Shown here in pieces: positions 1-11,577 of a stretch of DNA of 64,000 nt (position 1 is the first letter of the stretch; every line of letters begins with the position of its first letter). The notes under the pieces are model-generated. The model worked only from the letters and a program-made list of their open reading frames with translations. It was not told where the DNA came from and did not search any database. The stretch is taken from positions 87,559,501 to 87,623,500 of the forward strand of contig NC_091251.1 in the NCBI RefSeq assembly GCF_042477335.2. Reading direction: 5' to 3'. Position numbers and translations under genes: made by a program. The DNA is from Ovis canadensis. Its lineage: Eukaryota > Chordata > Mammalia > Artiodactyla > Bovidae.

Positions 1-1220
1 TTTGTCCTTTTTTGTTAAACAGAACAAAACTGATGGCTTTTGGTTCAGAGAACACATTGGTGTGGTTTTTTAAAAATTCTTTCCACTCCCGTCCTACCAA
101 AAACCTACCAGCTGTGTAGCATCTGGACCCGGCTCTGGCCCGGCCAGGGTTGGCTGGGGAGCAGTGCATGCTGGAATAGCAGCCCCGCCCCGCCAGCTGG
201 CCAGCGCGACTGTCCATCGAAATGAATGACGTCTGAGTATTGCAGCATTCAGAGCTGTTGCTGCGATTCTCACGTGTGCTACCACTGCGTCACCAGGAAG
301 ATGGCCTCCTGTGGGTGGAAAGAAGTCTGCTCCGTGCCTAGGCAGGGGCTTTGAGTCTCACCAAAATGAGTTCTCCAGGAAAATAACGTGCTGGGGCTTC
401 ACTCAGAGGTGCCCAAGGTCCTCGCCTCCCAGCCTGATTACTTGCAAGGGGAAGGAGCTAGGGTTGGGGAGAAGGGCTCGGGAGGTGTGAGTCCCTCCCT
501 CTCCAGACTGGGCACTGACCACACATCTCCAAGGCCAGCGTGCCGCATGGGCAGGATTTTCCTCGGCCCCAGTTGTGGTAGCTTAGACCCGGGAACCAAT
601 TATGAATGGAAAACGAACTTCTTGTTCAACTCTGAGCCAGAGGAAGCAGCCCCAGAGCCACCCCATCACGTGCCCTGAACAGCCCCTCTGAAGACTGCAA
701 GGCAGCACCTTCAGCCCTCAGCCAGGCTGTTTCCGTCTTTCTTGCCCCGACTCCCTGCTCACCCTTCTGAAAGACAGTGTTGTCTTCTCTCACCCCGAGT
801 ATTAACACTACTAAGTCTTTCACCTTCATTTCTGACTCAGGATTTATTCACATCCTGCCTACTCCAGGCTCAGAGAAAGAAAACCTAGTGCTAGATAAGC
901 TGGATGCTGCCAGGGCAGGGCTGAGCACTGCCCAGAGTGTCCAGCCTGGCAGGGCCCCTGCTGCCCACACAGAACAACCCTTTCTCGGTTAGTGGGGGTG
1001 GTGTTGGCTCACCCCACTCCGATGGTCACAGCAAGCTCCATGTCGCTGGTCTGGCCTTCCTGTAAGCAGCCGTGGGCTGTGGGCAGATGGGGACCCAGAG
1101 ATGCAGCGTAAGGCTCATCTCAAAAACTATGGCCATCTGCTGCCTCTAATTTCCTAGTGCTTTGGCGTATTGAGCTATGTATTACCTCCTTGAAATAATA
1201 AAAAAATAACCTTTTCTATG
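1..1220 (+). other. FNTB: Probable 3' UTR of the upstream converging gene (FNTB by synteny)
   Basis: This GC-rich stretch has no interspersed repeat that I recognise and no convincing coding exon. It ends at a plus-strand AATAAA followed by a T-rich tract, as a terminal-exon UTR would. In mammals FNTB (farnesyltransferase beta subunit) is transcribed toward MAX, and from memory its 3' end lies about 12 kb from the main MAX 3' end. Here the distance between the two poly(A) signals is 12.5 kb, which fits. The assignment rests on position, not homology: the end of the FNTB coding sequence is not present. A noncoding RNA end or plain intergenic DNA remains possible. Confidence 0.5.
1197..1202 (+). 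terminator. Candidate poly(A) signal AATAAA, plus strand
   Basis: A canonical hexamer sits in an A-rich tract and is followed within about 10 bases by a T/TG-rich stretch suitable as a downstream element. It would place the 3' end of the leftmost transcript near 1215-1225. Confidence 0.45.
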
Positions 1221-2189
1221 ATGTCTCTCATTCATGACTGGTACCAAGAAAACTCCCGAGTGTCCAGCGTTAGGAGCTCTCCAAGTCGCTTGTGGGTCAC
1301 CTGTCTCCTCCTGTATGTGATTCCAGACCGGGCGAGTCAGTATTTACAAAGAGGTGTGACTTGGCTTCCTCCTGCCCACACCTTCTCCAGTCGAGGACAG
1401 GGAGGACCTAACAAAGAGGGGGAGAAGTTGTGCGCTCCACCCTCCCTGGAGCCCTTCAGTTCGTCCAGCATTCCACACACACAGGTTCCAGTCTGTGTGT
1501 CTGTCTCCTTCACCTGGCTATGAGCAGGGACCTTGCTGCTGAGTCCTCATGCAGGAACTCGGCAGTGGGTGACATCCTGGCAAGAGGCAGGGCAGCTGCT
1601 GCAGGGGCAGGTCGGCATCATGCGGTCACCTGGTGTTCCTCACCTGGTCAGACCCTCTCCCAAGGAGAAGCCAAGAAGGCGGGTGCTCTGTGGCCTGTCC
1701 CCCCTTGATGGGAAAGAAGAAGGTGCCTACAGAGGTGGAGATCGACCAGGTCCATATCCTGGCTTGTAATTCTTGTCCTCGTGCTGTTCTTGCCAGGCTA
1801 ACAAATGTTCAGGCTACAAAGCAACATGCTGAAATGCACCCTCCCATCACTACAATGAAAGGCCAGCCCTCTAACACCAGTAGCCTCAAGGTATTAAGAG
1901 ATTAATTGCAGTAGTAATTGGTGTGGTTAAGAGAAGGGATTGCTTCAGTCTACACTGGCTTTATCCCAAGGAGGGAGGATTTGAGCCAGGCCCCGAAGGG
2001 TAGGGAAATTTGGCAAGGTAGAAAAGAGAGGATAGTTCACTGGTATTCTTACCTCAGGAGAGTCTATACTGGTGTATCCATGAGACCTCTCTCTGCTCCC
2101 ATTTGGGTCTGGAGGGTTTCCTGACTCAAAAGAGCATTCCAAGTGGGTCCTCAGATTTATCATGGATCCTTAAGTTAGAGGCACTTCCA
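1221..2189. other. Intergenic, nothing recognised
   Basis: There is no exon with credible splice borders, no RNA gene and no repeat family I can name. The open frames here are short, overlap each other on both strands and show no domain. Confidence 0.4.
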
Positions 2190-2880
2190 CAGCATTCAAG
2201 GTAGGTTGCTCCAAATATTTCCTCTATCAATAAAGAAATTGACTACAGAGCTCTATCTCCAGATGGGCCCCAACATCCCCCTGGAACCTATCCCAGACCC
2301 ACCTTGAATGCTATGTAAGTTGGGAAGCCTGCCAGACTACTATGAGCAGAGAGAGGTCCTTGTGGATAAGCCAGCACAAACGACTGAGATGACAAGATGA
2401 GTCAACAATATTATTAAACTGCCCTCTGGTATAATTTCTGAGAAGTTGCAAGTTAGATGATGGCCACTGTGCTGTAACAATGCAGGAGTGTCCTCGATGA
2501 AGACCTTCTTGGGAAAACCACACAAAAGCAGAGGCCATACTATTAAATAACATTTCTGTGATAGCCTTCCATGGAGGTCTAGCCTTGGATCTTGATATGC
2601 TGACTCCTGGTGATTTAATTTGGCAGAGGAATGGAGTTTATAAACCCCTGGCAGGGTGGTGGCTTACATGGCCCTGGCTGTTTTCATCAGTATTAACTAC
2701 GCTGTACTTCTGGCAGGAGCTTGATAGCCAGGAGTTAAAAATGGAGCTTCTTGAGTGCCCTACGTGTGCTTATTATTGGTAGACATGGAATCCGTTGGCT
2801 TCAAAAGTCAGATGTATAGATAACAGCGCTGACATCTTAACAAAGACTCAGGACATACCATTCTGGGATAAATTTGGGAA
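2190..2880 (+). other. Unidentified degenerate coding-like relic
   Basis: One plus-strand frame is open for 74 codons (2558-2782) and continues past a single TAG into I-D-N-S-A-D-I-L-T-K followed by a hydrophobic/basic tail, ending at a stop near 2875. The A-D-I-L-T-K string resembles the C-terminal signature of Ty1/copia RNase H, but no other RNase H landmark is visible upstream. Minus-strand frames overlap the region without a recognisable domain. It lies directly upstream of an L1 3' end. It is probably an old transposon or pseudogene relic; I cannot name it. Confidence 0.25.
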
Positions 2881-2935
2881 ACTGCTTTCCTAAAGCTGAT
2901 GGTAGGGCTTGAATCACATGTTCTTTCCATGCTAT

Positions 2936-3360
2936 TCTGGAGACCTTTCCCCTTTGCTTTATTATTGAAATACAATTGCTTCACAATGTTGTGTTCAGTT
3001 TCTGTTGTACAAAAGGAATCAGCTAGGTGTACACACATATCCCCTCCTTCCTGAGCCTCCCGCCCACTGCTCGCCAACCCCCACCCCTCTAAGCCATCAC
3101 AGAGCACTGAGCTGAGCTCCTTGTGCTGGGCAGCAGCGCCCTGCTAGCTGTCTGTTCACACAGCAGGGTAGTGTGTATGTGTCACTGAGTGTTTCCGCTC
3201 GCCCCACTCCTCCTCCCGCTGTGTCCACAAGCCCAGTCTCTACTGCATCTCTGTTCCTGAATAGGGCTGCATATGGATGGGATTAGTGGGTCCATGATTC
3301 AGGGCTATTCAGTGTTGCTTCCATCTGAGGATGTGGGTATTCATCTGGGGGAAGTATTCT
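2936..3360 (-). mobile_element. L1 3' end, antisense
   Basis: It begins with a TTTATTATTGAAATACAATT-type tract and then the complement of the typical ruminant L1 tail (fragments such as CACAATGTTGTG and TTTCTGTTGTACAAAAGGAA). Read on the minus strand this is the L1 3' UTR. The part beyond about 3130 is more diverged and assigned with less certainty. Confidence 0.5.
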
Positions 3361-3392
3361 GCTAATATTTTATTCTTCCACCATTTACACCA

Positions 3393-3789
3393 GGGGGCAG
3401 CAAAATCTCTCTAAAAGGCCAAAGTGCAGTTCAGTTCAGACCCCATGAATCACAGCACGCCAGGCCTCCCTGTCCATCACCAACTCCTGGAGTCTACCCA
3501 AACTCCATTGAGTTGGTGATGACATTTAACCATCTCATCCTCTGTCGTCTCAACCTTCTCCTCCTGCCTTCAATCTTTCCTAACATCAGGGTCTTTTCAA
3601 ATGAGTCAGCTCTTCACCTCAGGTGGCCAAATGCTATTGATAAACTATTTTAGGCTTTGCAAGCAACTACTCAGTTCTGCTCTACCATTGTAGTACAAGA
3701 CAGCTGCAAAGTATGGCTATGTGCCAATAAAACTTTATGAAAATGTAGTGGGTCATTTGGCTCATGGGCTGTATTTGCCTACCCCTACT
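3393..3789 (+). mobile_element. hAT-Charlie-type nonautonomous element, interrupted
   Basis: It starts with a hAT-like end (CAGGGGGCAGCAAA), resumes after an inserted BovB piece with TTTTAGGCTTTGCAAGCAAC, and contains AATAAAACTTTATGAAAATG and a terminal TTTGCCTACCCCT resembling the inverted end. This layout matches the old mammalian element whose consensus carries 'caataaaactttatt' near one end. It is split at about 3428-3630 by a BovB fragment and abuts a second BovB piece at 3790. Confidence 0.55.
3428..3630 (-). mobile_element. BovB (RTE) 3'-end fragment, antisense
   Basis: It opens with GTTCAGTTCAG and continues through the characteristic antisense BovB tail (CAGCACGCCAGGCCTCCCTG, CATCTCATCCTCTGTCGTC). 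It is about 200 bp, 5'-truncated, inserted in the hAT element and oriented opposite to the next BovB fragment. Confidence 0.8.
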
Positions 3790-4262
3790 ATGCCGACAAA
3801 GGTCTGTCTAGTCAAGGCTATGGTTTTTCCTGTGGTCATATATGGATGTGAGAGTTGGACTGTGAAGAAGGCTGAGCACCGAAGAATTGATGGTTTTGAA
3901 CTGTGGTGTTGGAGAAGACTCTTGAGAGTCCCTTGCACTGCAAGGAGATCCAATGAGTCCATTTTGAAGGAGATCAGCCCTGGGATTTCTTTGGAAGGAA
4001 TGATGCTAAAGCTGAAACTCCAGTACTTTGGCCACCTCATGTGAAGAGTTGACTCACTGGAAAAGACTCTGATGCTGGGAGGGATTGGGGACAGGAGGAG
4101 AAGGGGATGACAGAGGATGAGATGGCTGGATGACATCACCAACTCAATGGACTTGAGTTTGAGTGAACTCCGGGAGTTGGTGATGGACAGGGAAGCCTGG
4201 CGTGCTGCGATTCATGGGGTTGCAAAGAGTCGGACATGACTGAGGGACTGAACTGAACTGAA
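3790..4262 (+). mobile_element. BovB (RTE) 3'-end fragment, sense
   Basis: This is about 470 bp of the BovB 3' terminus, from GCCGACAAAGGTCTG to the terminal CTGAACTGAACTGAAC repeat. It covers the C-terminal end of the reverse-transcriptase ORF plus the 3' UTR. It is 5'-truncated and cannot encode a working protein; the remaining frame is 107 codons. Confidence 0.85.
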
Positions 4263-4265
4263 CTC

Positions 4266-4884
4266 TAGACTAAATCCCATCCCATTCAACATTCTCCCAC
4301 ATCTCATGGCTGGGATGCTTTCCATGTACATGATATTAGTGTTAAATGACAAAATGTACTTGCTAACATTCAGCCCATTTTAACCACCAGTGTGCATTGC
4401 TCAGGTCATTCACTGCCCTTGAACAGGAAGAATTGTATGATGTAAAGAACTGTTGCAACTGACAGAAAACTGGACCCAAACTGGCTTAAAGCAAAGAGGA
4501 AATGTGTTGACTCATAAACTGTAACGTTCAGGAATTAGCGTAGCTTTGTGAGTGGCTTCAATAGGTTTCTCTCCATCTTTCTATAACGGCTCTGGCGTCA
4601 GGCTCTCTCCACGTGACTCTAAAATGGCAGCAGCAATAACTCCAACCTTACATACCCTTAGGGTCAAGTTCAGCAGACAAGAGCAGCAGACACTTCCCAG
4701 TGAGTATCATAGCATTTCACTGGCTTTGATCAAGCCAAGTGCTTTTCTGAGACTCAATCCCATGGCCAGGAGACTACAATACACTGATTGATCACATGCT
4801 TCTCCCATGAGCAGGAAATGGGGCTCCATCAGAAGCACAAAGACCAAGAATGGGGAAAGAATGAAGCCTCAGCACAAGTTCGTA
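4266..4884. other. Intergenic; looks like old interspersed repeat, family not named
   Basis: The stretch around 4445-4830 (GACTGGCTTAAA-type motifs, a GACTCATAAACTG tract, TCTCTCCA runs) has the look of a diverged ancient repeat. I cannot assign the family by eye. No gene is seen. Confidence 0.3.
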
Positions 4885-5208
4885 GTGTGTGTGTGTGAAA
4901 CTGGCTCAGTTGTGTCTGGCTTTTTGTGACCCCATGGACTATAACCTGCCAGGCTCCTTTGTCCATGGAATTCTCTAGGTGAGAGAACTGGAGTGGGTAG
5001 CCATTCCCTTCTCCAGGAGATCTTCCCAACCCAGGGCTCAAACCCCGGTCTCCCGCATTGCAGGTGGATTGTTTACCATCTGAGCTACCAGGGAAGCCCA
5101 AGAATACTGGAGTGGGTTTAAGGATAAGTGAGCGTATCCTTTCTCCAGTGGATCTTCCCAACCCAGGAATTGAACCAGGGTTTCCTGCATTGCAGGCTGA
5201 TTCTTAAA
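4885..5208 (-). mobile_element. Bov-tA/Bov-A SINE, antisense, with extra partial unit
   Basis: It reads as the complement of Bov-tA: GACCCCATGGACT, GGAGTGGGTAGCCATTCC, CTTCCCAACCCAGG and a terminal GAGCTACCAGGGAAGCCC (tRNA-derived head). A second partial unit follows to about 5208 and repeats the GATCTTCCCAACCCAGGAAT block. The start is preceded by a (GT)n run. Confidence 0.8.
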
Positions 5209-5219
5209 AGGGAGAGATG

Positions 5220-5815
5220 GATGCTAGCAATCTAATCATTATGTTCTCCATAATGATGGATTCTAGAAGCCTGTCGTGGACATTGTGGCATCCATTCCTT
5301 CCCTCCCCAACTGTGGCAGCCAAAAGGCTTGTGTGAGTCTTCCCCCACAACCCCCGTCCAGGCCAGGTCCTGATTGGCCCAAGCCAATCACTTTAATTTA
5401 TCCTTCTGCTTCAGCAACTTGTTCAGGTTTAATAATGACCCAGGCCTAAGCCAATCAGCATGGTTTGTCCTAGCCTCAGTGATTGATTTAGAGCCAAGGA
5501 TGTGGCCTAAAATAGACCAAAGAGAGGGAAGCCCTAGACATCTGATGACTGGGGAAAGCAGCTCTCTCCTGTTAGGGATGGTGGAATGTGTGGCCTGGAA
5601 CTCCAACAACCATTTCCCTACCTAGAAGGAAGCCTGTCTTAGAGGCCAGTCCACACAGACTCCCTGAGAGACTTACTGAGAAACAGCCACAGCGCCGTCA
5701 CACTGCTCCTGCAGCTGGGATCTACCTCTGGACTTCTCAGTTAGGTAAGCCAATTTGAGTTGGGTTGACTATTTACTATTGCTTGCAACCAAAAGCATCC
5801 TGACACACACAAAAT
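5220..5815 (+). mobile_element. Solo LTR, MaLR-like
   Basis: The segment ends in a tract of the type AGCCAATTTGAGTTGGG followed by GCAACCAAAAGCATCCTGAC, which resembles the 3' end of MLT1-class LTRs. It holds several CCAATCA boxes. No internal coding region is attached. The family call is by eye and tentative. Confidence 0.4.
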
Positions 5816-5880
5816 TCTATCCCAGATTAGCCCCCAAGTTACGAAGTCCTCACCTGCTGCCTGAAGAATGCTGATTGTCA

Positions 5881-6030
5881 GGGATTCCCTAGTGGTTCAG
5901 TGACTAAGATTCTGTGCTCCCAATGCGTGGGGCCCAGCTCTGATTCCTGGTCAGGGAACTAGATCCCATATGCTACAGCTAAGGATCCTGGGTGCTGCAA
6001 CTAAGACCCAGGACAGACAAAGGAAAAAAA
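5881..6030 (+). mobile_element. CHR-type tRNA-derived SINE
   Basis: It shows GGGATTCCCTAGTGGTTCAGT, then the CCTGGTCAGGGAACTAGATC box and an A-rich tail, the layout of artiodactyl CHR-type SINEs. Confidence 0.7.
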
Positions 6031-6104
6031 AGAATGCTGATTGTCCTTGCCACCTCCATCCAAACAAGAACCCAGGGAAGACAGCCTCCTGGTCACTGCC
6101 CCTC

Positions 6105-6270
6105 GTCACTTGACGCTTGATTCAGTCTCGAGGTGGGTGAGGCAGGTGTGTTATCTGTATTTTACAGCTGGAGAAACAGGTCAGAGAGCTGGAGTGACTC
6201 ACCAGCTATCAAATAGTGGAGTCTGGATCTGAACCCAGGTCTGCTGCCTCCAAAGGCCACGTGCTCCCAC
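6105..6270 (+). mobile_element. MIR SINE
   Basis: It contains the MIR core series: TTTTACAGCTGGAGAAACAG, GTGACTCACCAGCTA and GGATCTGAACCCAGGTCTG. Confidence 0.65.
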
Positions 6271-6529
6271 CACTCCCAGTCTCTGAAATGGGTGGTCTCA
6301 GGGGGTGGGGAGCAGACTAAACGTGCATGAGTTTCCCCCAGGGTGGACGACCGAGGCCTTGAATGCCTACTCCCGTCTTTCACCAGGATGCGGATGATGA
6401 TAATGAAGAGTCGGGGCAGGCTCACCTTACCCTTCTGGGCAGCCCCCCTGCCACCCCCACCCCTCAACTGTCAGTCCCCAGCATAAAGCAGCGCTCTCCG
6501 CACCACGGGCGGGCCACCCGGCGCACAGT

Positions 6530-6655
6530 GTGACGTGGCGTGACTCACAGGCAAGGCATGGTGAGTCAGTTTTCCCGGGAGCTGACCACAGCCAGCCTTC
6601 TCCACTCCAGCCCAGCACGCCTAACTGGTTCCTGGACATCCTCTTTCACTTCCTC
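6530..6655. promoter_or_regulatory. Candidate enhancer: AP-1 pair, RUNX and ETS-IRF motifs
   Basis: A CpG-containing stretch carries TGACGTGG (6531-6538), TGACTCA (6541-6547), TGAGTCA (6562-6568), TGACCACA (6583-6590, RUNX type) and on the minus strand GGAAGTGAAA (6644-6653, ETS-IRF composite type). Five motifs within 125 bp, outside any repeat, are suggestive, but motif matching alone does not prove function. Confidence 0.3.
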
Positions 6656-7007
6656 GCAGTAACCTTGGCTCTGTGTTTTACCAGCTGATGCAGGAGGTTC
6701 AGAGCACAGGGCCCAGTGGCTACTGTTCCTTGTTCCTACTTCTTAGGCACGTCCAACAACAAAACCAGGCAGGCGGGCGGAGGGCTCATCAACAGCCCAG
6801 GTTAATGGGACACTTTCTCTGCCCTCTGCAGACACACAGCTGCGAGAAAGAACAACAATAATACATTTTAAATAATAAACTTTCACAGAGTTCCCTTCTG
6901 CCCCTTAGCCAGTTTCCCCTCTTGTTAGTATCTCACATTAATATAGTACATTCATCATAACTAAGGGCAAATATTGACCTATTAACTAAAGCCCATACTT
7001 TATTTCC

Positions 7008-7120
7008 CCTGGAGAAGGAAATGGCAACCCACTCCAGTTTCTTGCCTGGAAAATGGCATGGACAGAGGAGTCTGGCCGGCTCCAGTTCAGGGGGTTGCAA
7101 AGGGTTGGACATGATTGAGC
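7008..7120 (+). mobile_element. Bov-A SINE fragment
   Basis: It has GGAGAAGGAAATGGCAACCC, CACTCCAGT, GGACAGAGGAGTCTGG and a GGTTGGACATGATTGAGCAC ending, which is the Bov-A part of a ruminant SINE without a tRNA head. Confidence 0.75.
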
Positions 7121-10100
7121 ACATACTTTATTTGGAATTCCTTCATTTTTACCTATGCCCTTTCTCTGTCCCAGGATCCCATTCGAGATACCTCATTACC
7201 TCATGACATTTAGCTTGCTCTTGGCTGTGATATTTTCAGACTCACCTTGCTTTGGGTGACCTTGACAGTTTTGAAGAGGACTCACCAAGTATTTTGCAGG
7301 CCGCCCACCCACTGGGATTTGTGTCAGTTTTTTCTCATGATTAGACTGAGTTTTGGGGAGAAAGACCACAAAGGTCAAGTGCCTTTTCCTCCCATCCTAT
7401 CAGTGGTACATGCTATCAACATGGCCTCTCACTGACGTTGTTAACCTTGGCCACCTGGCTGAGGTTTGTCCCCCCATAAGGTTCCCCTTTCTCCCCCTTT
7501 CCACACTGTTCCCTTTAGAAGGAAGCCCATGTGCACAGCCCAACTGAGGGGTGGGGAGTTATACCCCACATCCTTGAGGGCGGAGTAGCTACATAAATTA
7601 TTTGCAATTCGTTTGGGAAGTTTATCTATGCTCTATTTATTCATTCAATCATTTATATCATGATTAATATTTTATACTTTGGGTTCTAAATCAATGTTTT
7701 AATACTGTGTTGTTTATTTTACTGCTCCAATTGTTCCAGATTTGGCTATTAGGAGCTCTTTCAATTGGCTCCTGTGTCCCTCTTTCATACCCATTCTTTC
7801 TTTTAATAATAATGCATTTTTCTATTCTTTTTCTTTCAAGAAGCATTGCATGTTGGTAGGTAATTGTCAATATTGGAAAATGGGTACCTTAGGGTTCAGT
7901 AGACTCCTTTCTCAACCTTGGTCACAACTAAATTCTTTTCAAAATAAAAGGTACTGCGTGCTGGTTACCTTGGATGGGGGACTTCATGTTGCCATCCGCC
8001 AGACCTGTGATGGCCTGGGCCTACAGGCCAGAAGCCCGTGCAGGGTAGAGGCTCTGGCCCACCTTCCTTCCCCCCATAGCCTCCACCCTGCTCCTCTGCC
8101 GGCTGCACTGGGGGCCTGAGGCTGGCACTGTGGTGGGGAGAGGCAGGAAGGAGAGCACAGGAAGAGCTTGAGAAGTGATGACCTGGCCCTGCTCCCTGCC
8201 CCTCCCACATGCCAACCCTCTCTGGACGGAGGGCCCCAGCCTCTGAACTCCTCTGGCATCTGCAGCCTGGACAAGCACACTTGTGCCATGTGCCTGCATC
8301 TGCTCTCCACCTACTCTAAGCTTCTTGGAGGCAGGGCCCAGGCTTCATCAGCTGCCCCGAACCCCCCCAGTGATTGACACAGTGCTGGGCTGAGAATACA
8401 GGCTGCTCAAATACCCATGGACTGAACTTACGCAGAACCGACCCCAGGATGGACCCAACAGTGCTCAGAGACGGACATTCACCAGAGAGCCGGAGTCCGC
8501 TGGCCCACACACTCCTGTGTACGCGTGGGGTACTCGTGACAGGCCAGGCATTGTGCTCGGGGTGCGGCAGCGTGGGAGCGACCAGGTGGAAAGAAGGCCA
8601 GCCAAAAGGCTCATGGCAGCTCTCTGAGAAGGACGGGGCCCTGGACTCACTCCCTGGTTGGGGAATAGTCAAGTCATTCAAACCAGAGTTCCTGTACCCG
8701 AAGTCTCCACTGCAGTAGTTATCTGCTGTGGACGTGACATTCCTCCTCTCAGCTGGCTGGCCTTGCTGTGGCCTTTTGGCCCAAAGCCTTTGGCCACTGT
8801 CCTTTAGCCCCAGATCTGTCCCTGCCACCTTCCAGTCGTTGATGCCTCCGGGAGATACGAAACAATGAGACTCTCAAGCCTGTGTGTGGGGCCACAGTGC
8901 CAGCTGGACTCCTCTCTGCTGATGAGCGCCCAGGGGTGTGGGCGGCAGCTCTGCACGCCTGTTTGGTTATTTTCTGAACCAGACTCTGCGTGGCTCATGA
9001 GGGCCTTGCAGGAACTGGCTTGTGAAGGGCTTACCTTTCCCTTTGGGCCTGCAGTGGAGCTGTCAGCTTTCTGCTTTTCTTGGCAGGAGGCTCAAACCCT
9101 CACCATGTTCAGCGCTGGAGTGGAAGGTTCTGGCACAGATTTCTTAACATGGGATCCTTGATTCTTCGTTTCCTTTTCTTTCCCCCTCTGGCCTTTAATT
9201 TACTGGAAAAAATTAATAGCAGAGATTGTGCTGGATAATTTGGCCCAGAGAAGGCTGTAGGTGTACAAGGGCCCCACCCGTGCAATGGACATCAGAGGAA
9301 AACAACCCTAAATGGGGCCTGGCAGTCAGACCTGGGCCTGCTGGTGCGGCTGGCATCCCACATGGGCACGGGAGGGAACTGGCTCGGCTGGTTGTGAATT
9401 GTCCAGGCCCACCTGTTTGGCTTTTTTCTAGACACACCCGTCCTGCTGGGGGTGTGTGTGTGTGTGCACTCAGGGCACACACGTCAGCCAGGGAGAGCTA
9501 GAGCACGTGGACCCTGGATCCAGTCATCAGACCGCATGGAGCCAGCAGGTGAGTCTGTCCCCACCTCACCCCTGCTCAAGGGGCCCTGTAAATACCAAGG
9601 TTCCACCCTTATCGTAACGAGGCCCCAGCAGGAAACACAGGGCAGGCACAGGATGGTTCTGTGTCTCTGTGGCTAGCTTAATGCAGGTCATCAGGAATGC
9701 ACTGCAGAAATATGAACTGAAACCGGGATAGAGAACAGGGTGAAGAAACCAGAAAGGTCATGGCTAATGGTTCTGACCCAGACAGCAAGGGTGTTTTTCA
9801 TTTCCCAAGTTGAGATATTTTCAAACAATAGCAGACCATGTTTTGCTAGAGTCCCTTCAGAAATCAAACAAAACCTATCTGTTACCATGCCCTTTGGTAT
9901 TCAACATGTATTTACTGCCCCTTCTTTGTGAGAATTTTAACATACTGAAGGAGAGAGCTGATTCACTCCATACCTCAACAAAACTCAAACGGCTGCATGG
10001 CCAGGACCTATGCTGGCAGACAGACCTAAGAACTGCTAACGTGTGTGTCCTCCCCAAGTGCCAGACGTTCCAACTTATGCCTTCACGCCTCACAGCGGCA

Positions 10101-11577
10101 CTCTGTTCTACTGCTGTCCTCGTGTCATGCCTCAGGAAACCATGGCAGAGTCATCCAGAGCCAGGCAGTCCAGACAGGTGGGCTCAGAGCCTGTGACCTA
10201 AACCACCCAGGCTCTGGTTCTGAAGCTCTCAGTCTCCTTGTCCCTAGCTTGACCTAACGGAGCAATGACGACACTTGCCCACTGGGTGATGCTGCTGCTG
10301 GGAAAGCCTCCAGAGAAGGCAAGCAGGGGCCTGCCCAGTGCCGTCAGTCCTGTGTCCACCTCAGCCTGCTTCTCCAAGCTGGTCCGGGAATGAGTTGGCC
10401 AATTTGATTCTCTATCTGAGAAATAAACTAGAAAATATTTTTGTTTATCCCCTTCTCAGGGAAAGTATGGGGATATATTAATTAAGCCCATGCCTTCAGT
10501 AAACCCCAAACTATCGAACCTCAAAATTGAAGGACACTCTGTCTTGCCCACTCATGATCCAGCAGAGTCAGAGGCTCCTAGTTCCTAACATGATTTTTCC
10601 ACTGTGTATCCAACGTAGAGGCTGGCAAACTCCTCTTGCCTACATGGGTTTCCTCCTCAGGCCAGAGAAACTGTTTTGAGCAACGAAAAGCTCTAGTTTC
10701 ATGCTGTGCAGAACGGAGCCTGGCAAATGAGCCTGAGAGATAGCCTTGCTCCAGCTGGCTTATAAACCAGCTTGGTGACACAGGACAGTCAGTGTGGCAT
10801 AAAAATGGGTGCTGCCCCATGATATCACCTTTGCTTGGGGCTTCAACAAGTGGCGAGGCAGCCCTCATGAGCGTTTGAGCACCACTGGGAGAAGGGAAAC
10901 ACTGTTGAGGTAGTTCTATCCATCGAACTTATAACAAGCGTCTCCCTGCCCCCTTTCCCCAAGCCTTCAAGAGCCTGGTCTCAGACCTACCTGGGTAATT
11001 CAACTCAGCTGACTCACTTGTCCCAACAGTTTCCTTTTGTTCTCTGGGTCATTTTGCCTTGGGGAGTCAAACCTGAGTGCACAAGAACCCCCTTGTTAAA
11101 CAGCCCGACTGGTTGGAGGGCCATGGTGGGCTGCTGGTCAGGGGAGCAGGAGCCTGAGAATCCTCTTAACAAGCACCCTTGGGGCATGGCCCAAGGGTCC
11201 ACTTTAAGTAACATCACCACGGGGGTTTCTGGGCAATTCTGCCAGCCAGAGTACCAAGCGTCCCGAGTTTAGAGCCACCGCTGAGTAGCAGAAGGAGGGG
11301 ATGACACAGCCTCACTTGGGGTGATGACAGAACTAAGGTGCGTTCTCTGGTTTTGAGCACTGGGCTGTCACCAGTTCTGGGGTCCTGTGCCCTCTCTTCA
11401 TGCAGCCTGCCTTGTACGGGGAGCACACATCTCGGGCGGGAAGCAGTTGTGAGACACAGAGAAGTCCACCCTCATGCAGTCCAGGGGAGACCTGGGTTTT
11501 TTGCATCTTGCAGATTTGGTTCTGGTCACGTTCTGTGTGATAAGGGCAGCTGGCACCCGAGCCTCCCTTGGTCCTGA
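7121..11577. other. Intergenic, no gene recognised
   Basis: This is 4.4 kb of moderately GC-rich unique-looking sequence between the probable FNTB end and MAX. It includes short (GT)n runs near 9450. The frames of 90-170 codons (for example minus 8316-8828) lack domains, overlap open frames on the other strand and have no plausible splice context. I see no clear repeats. Confidence 0.4.

Noticed and set aside
1-1220. FNTB coding exon at the window start
   Set aside because: None of the frames resembles the end of the FNTB protein; only a UTR assignment by position remains.
8316-8828. 170-codon minus-strand frame
   Set aside because: No recognisable domain, overlaps other open frames on the opposite strand, and has no splice or promoter context.
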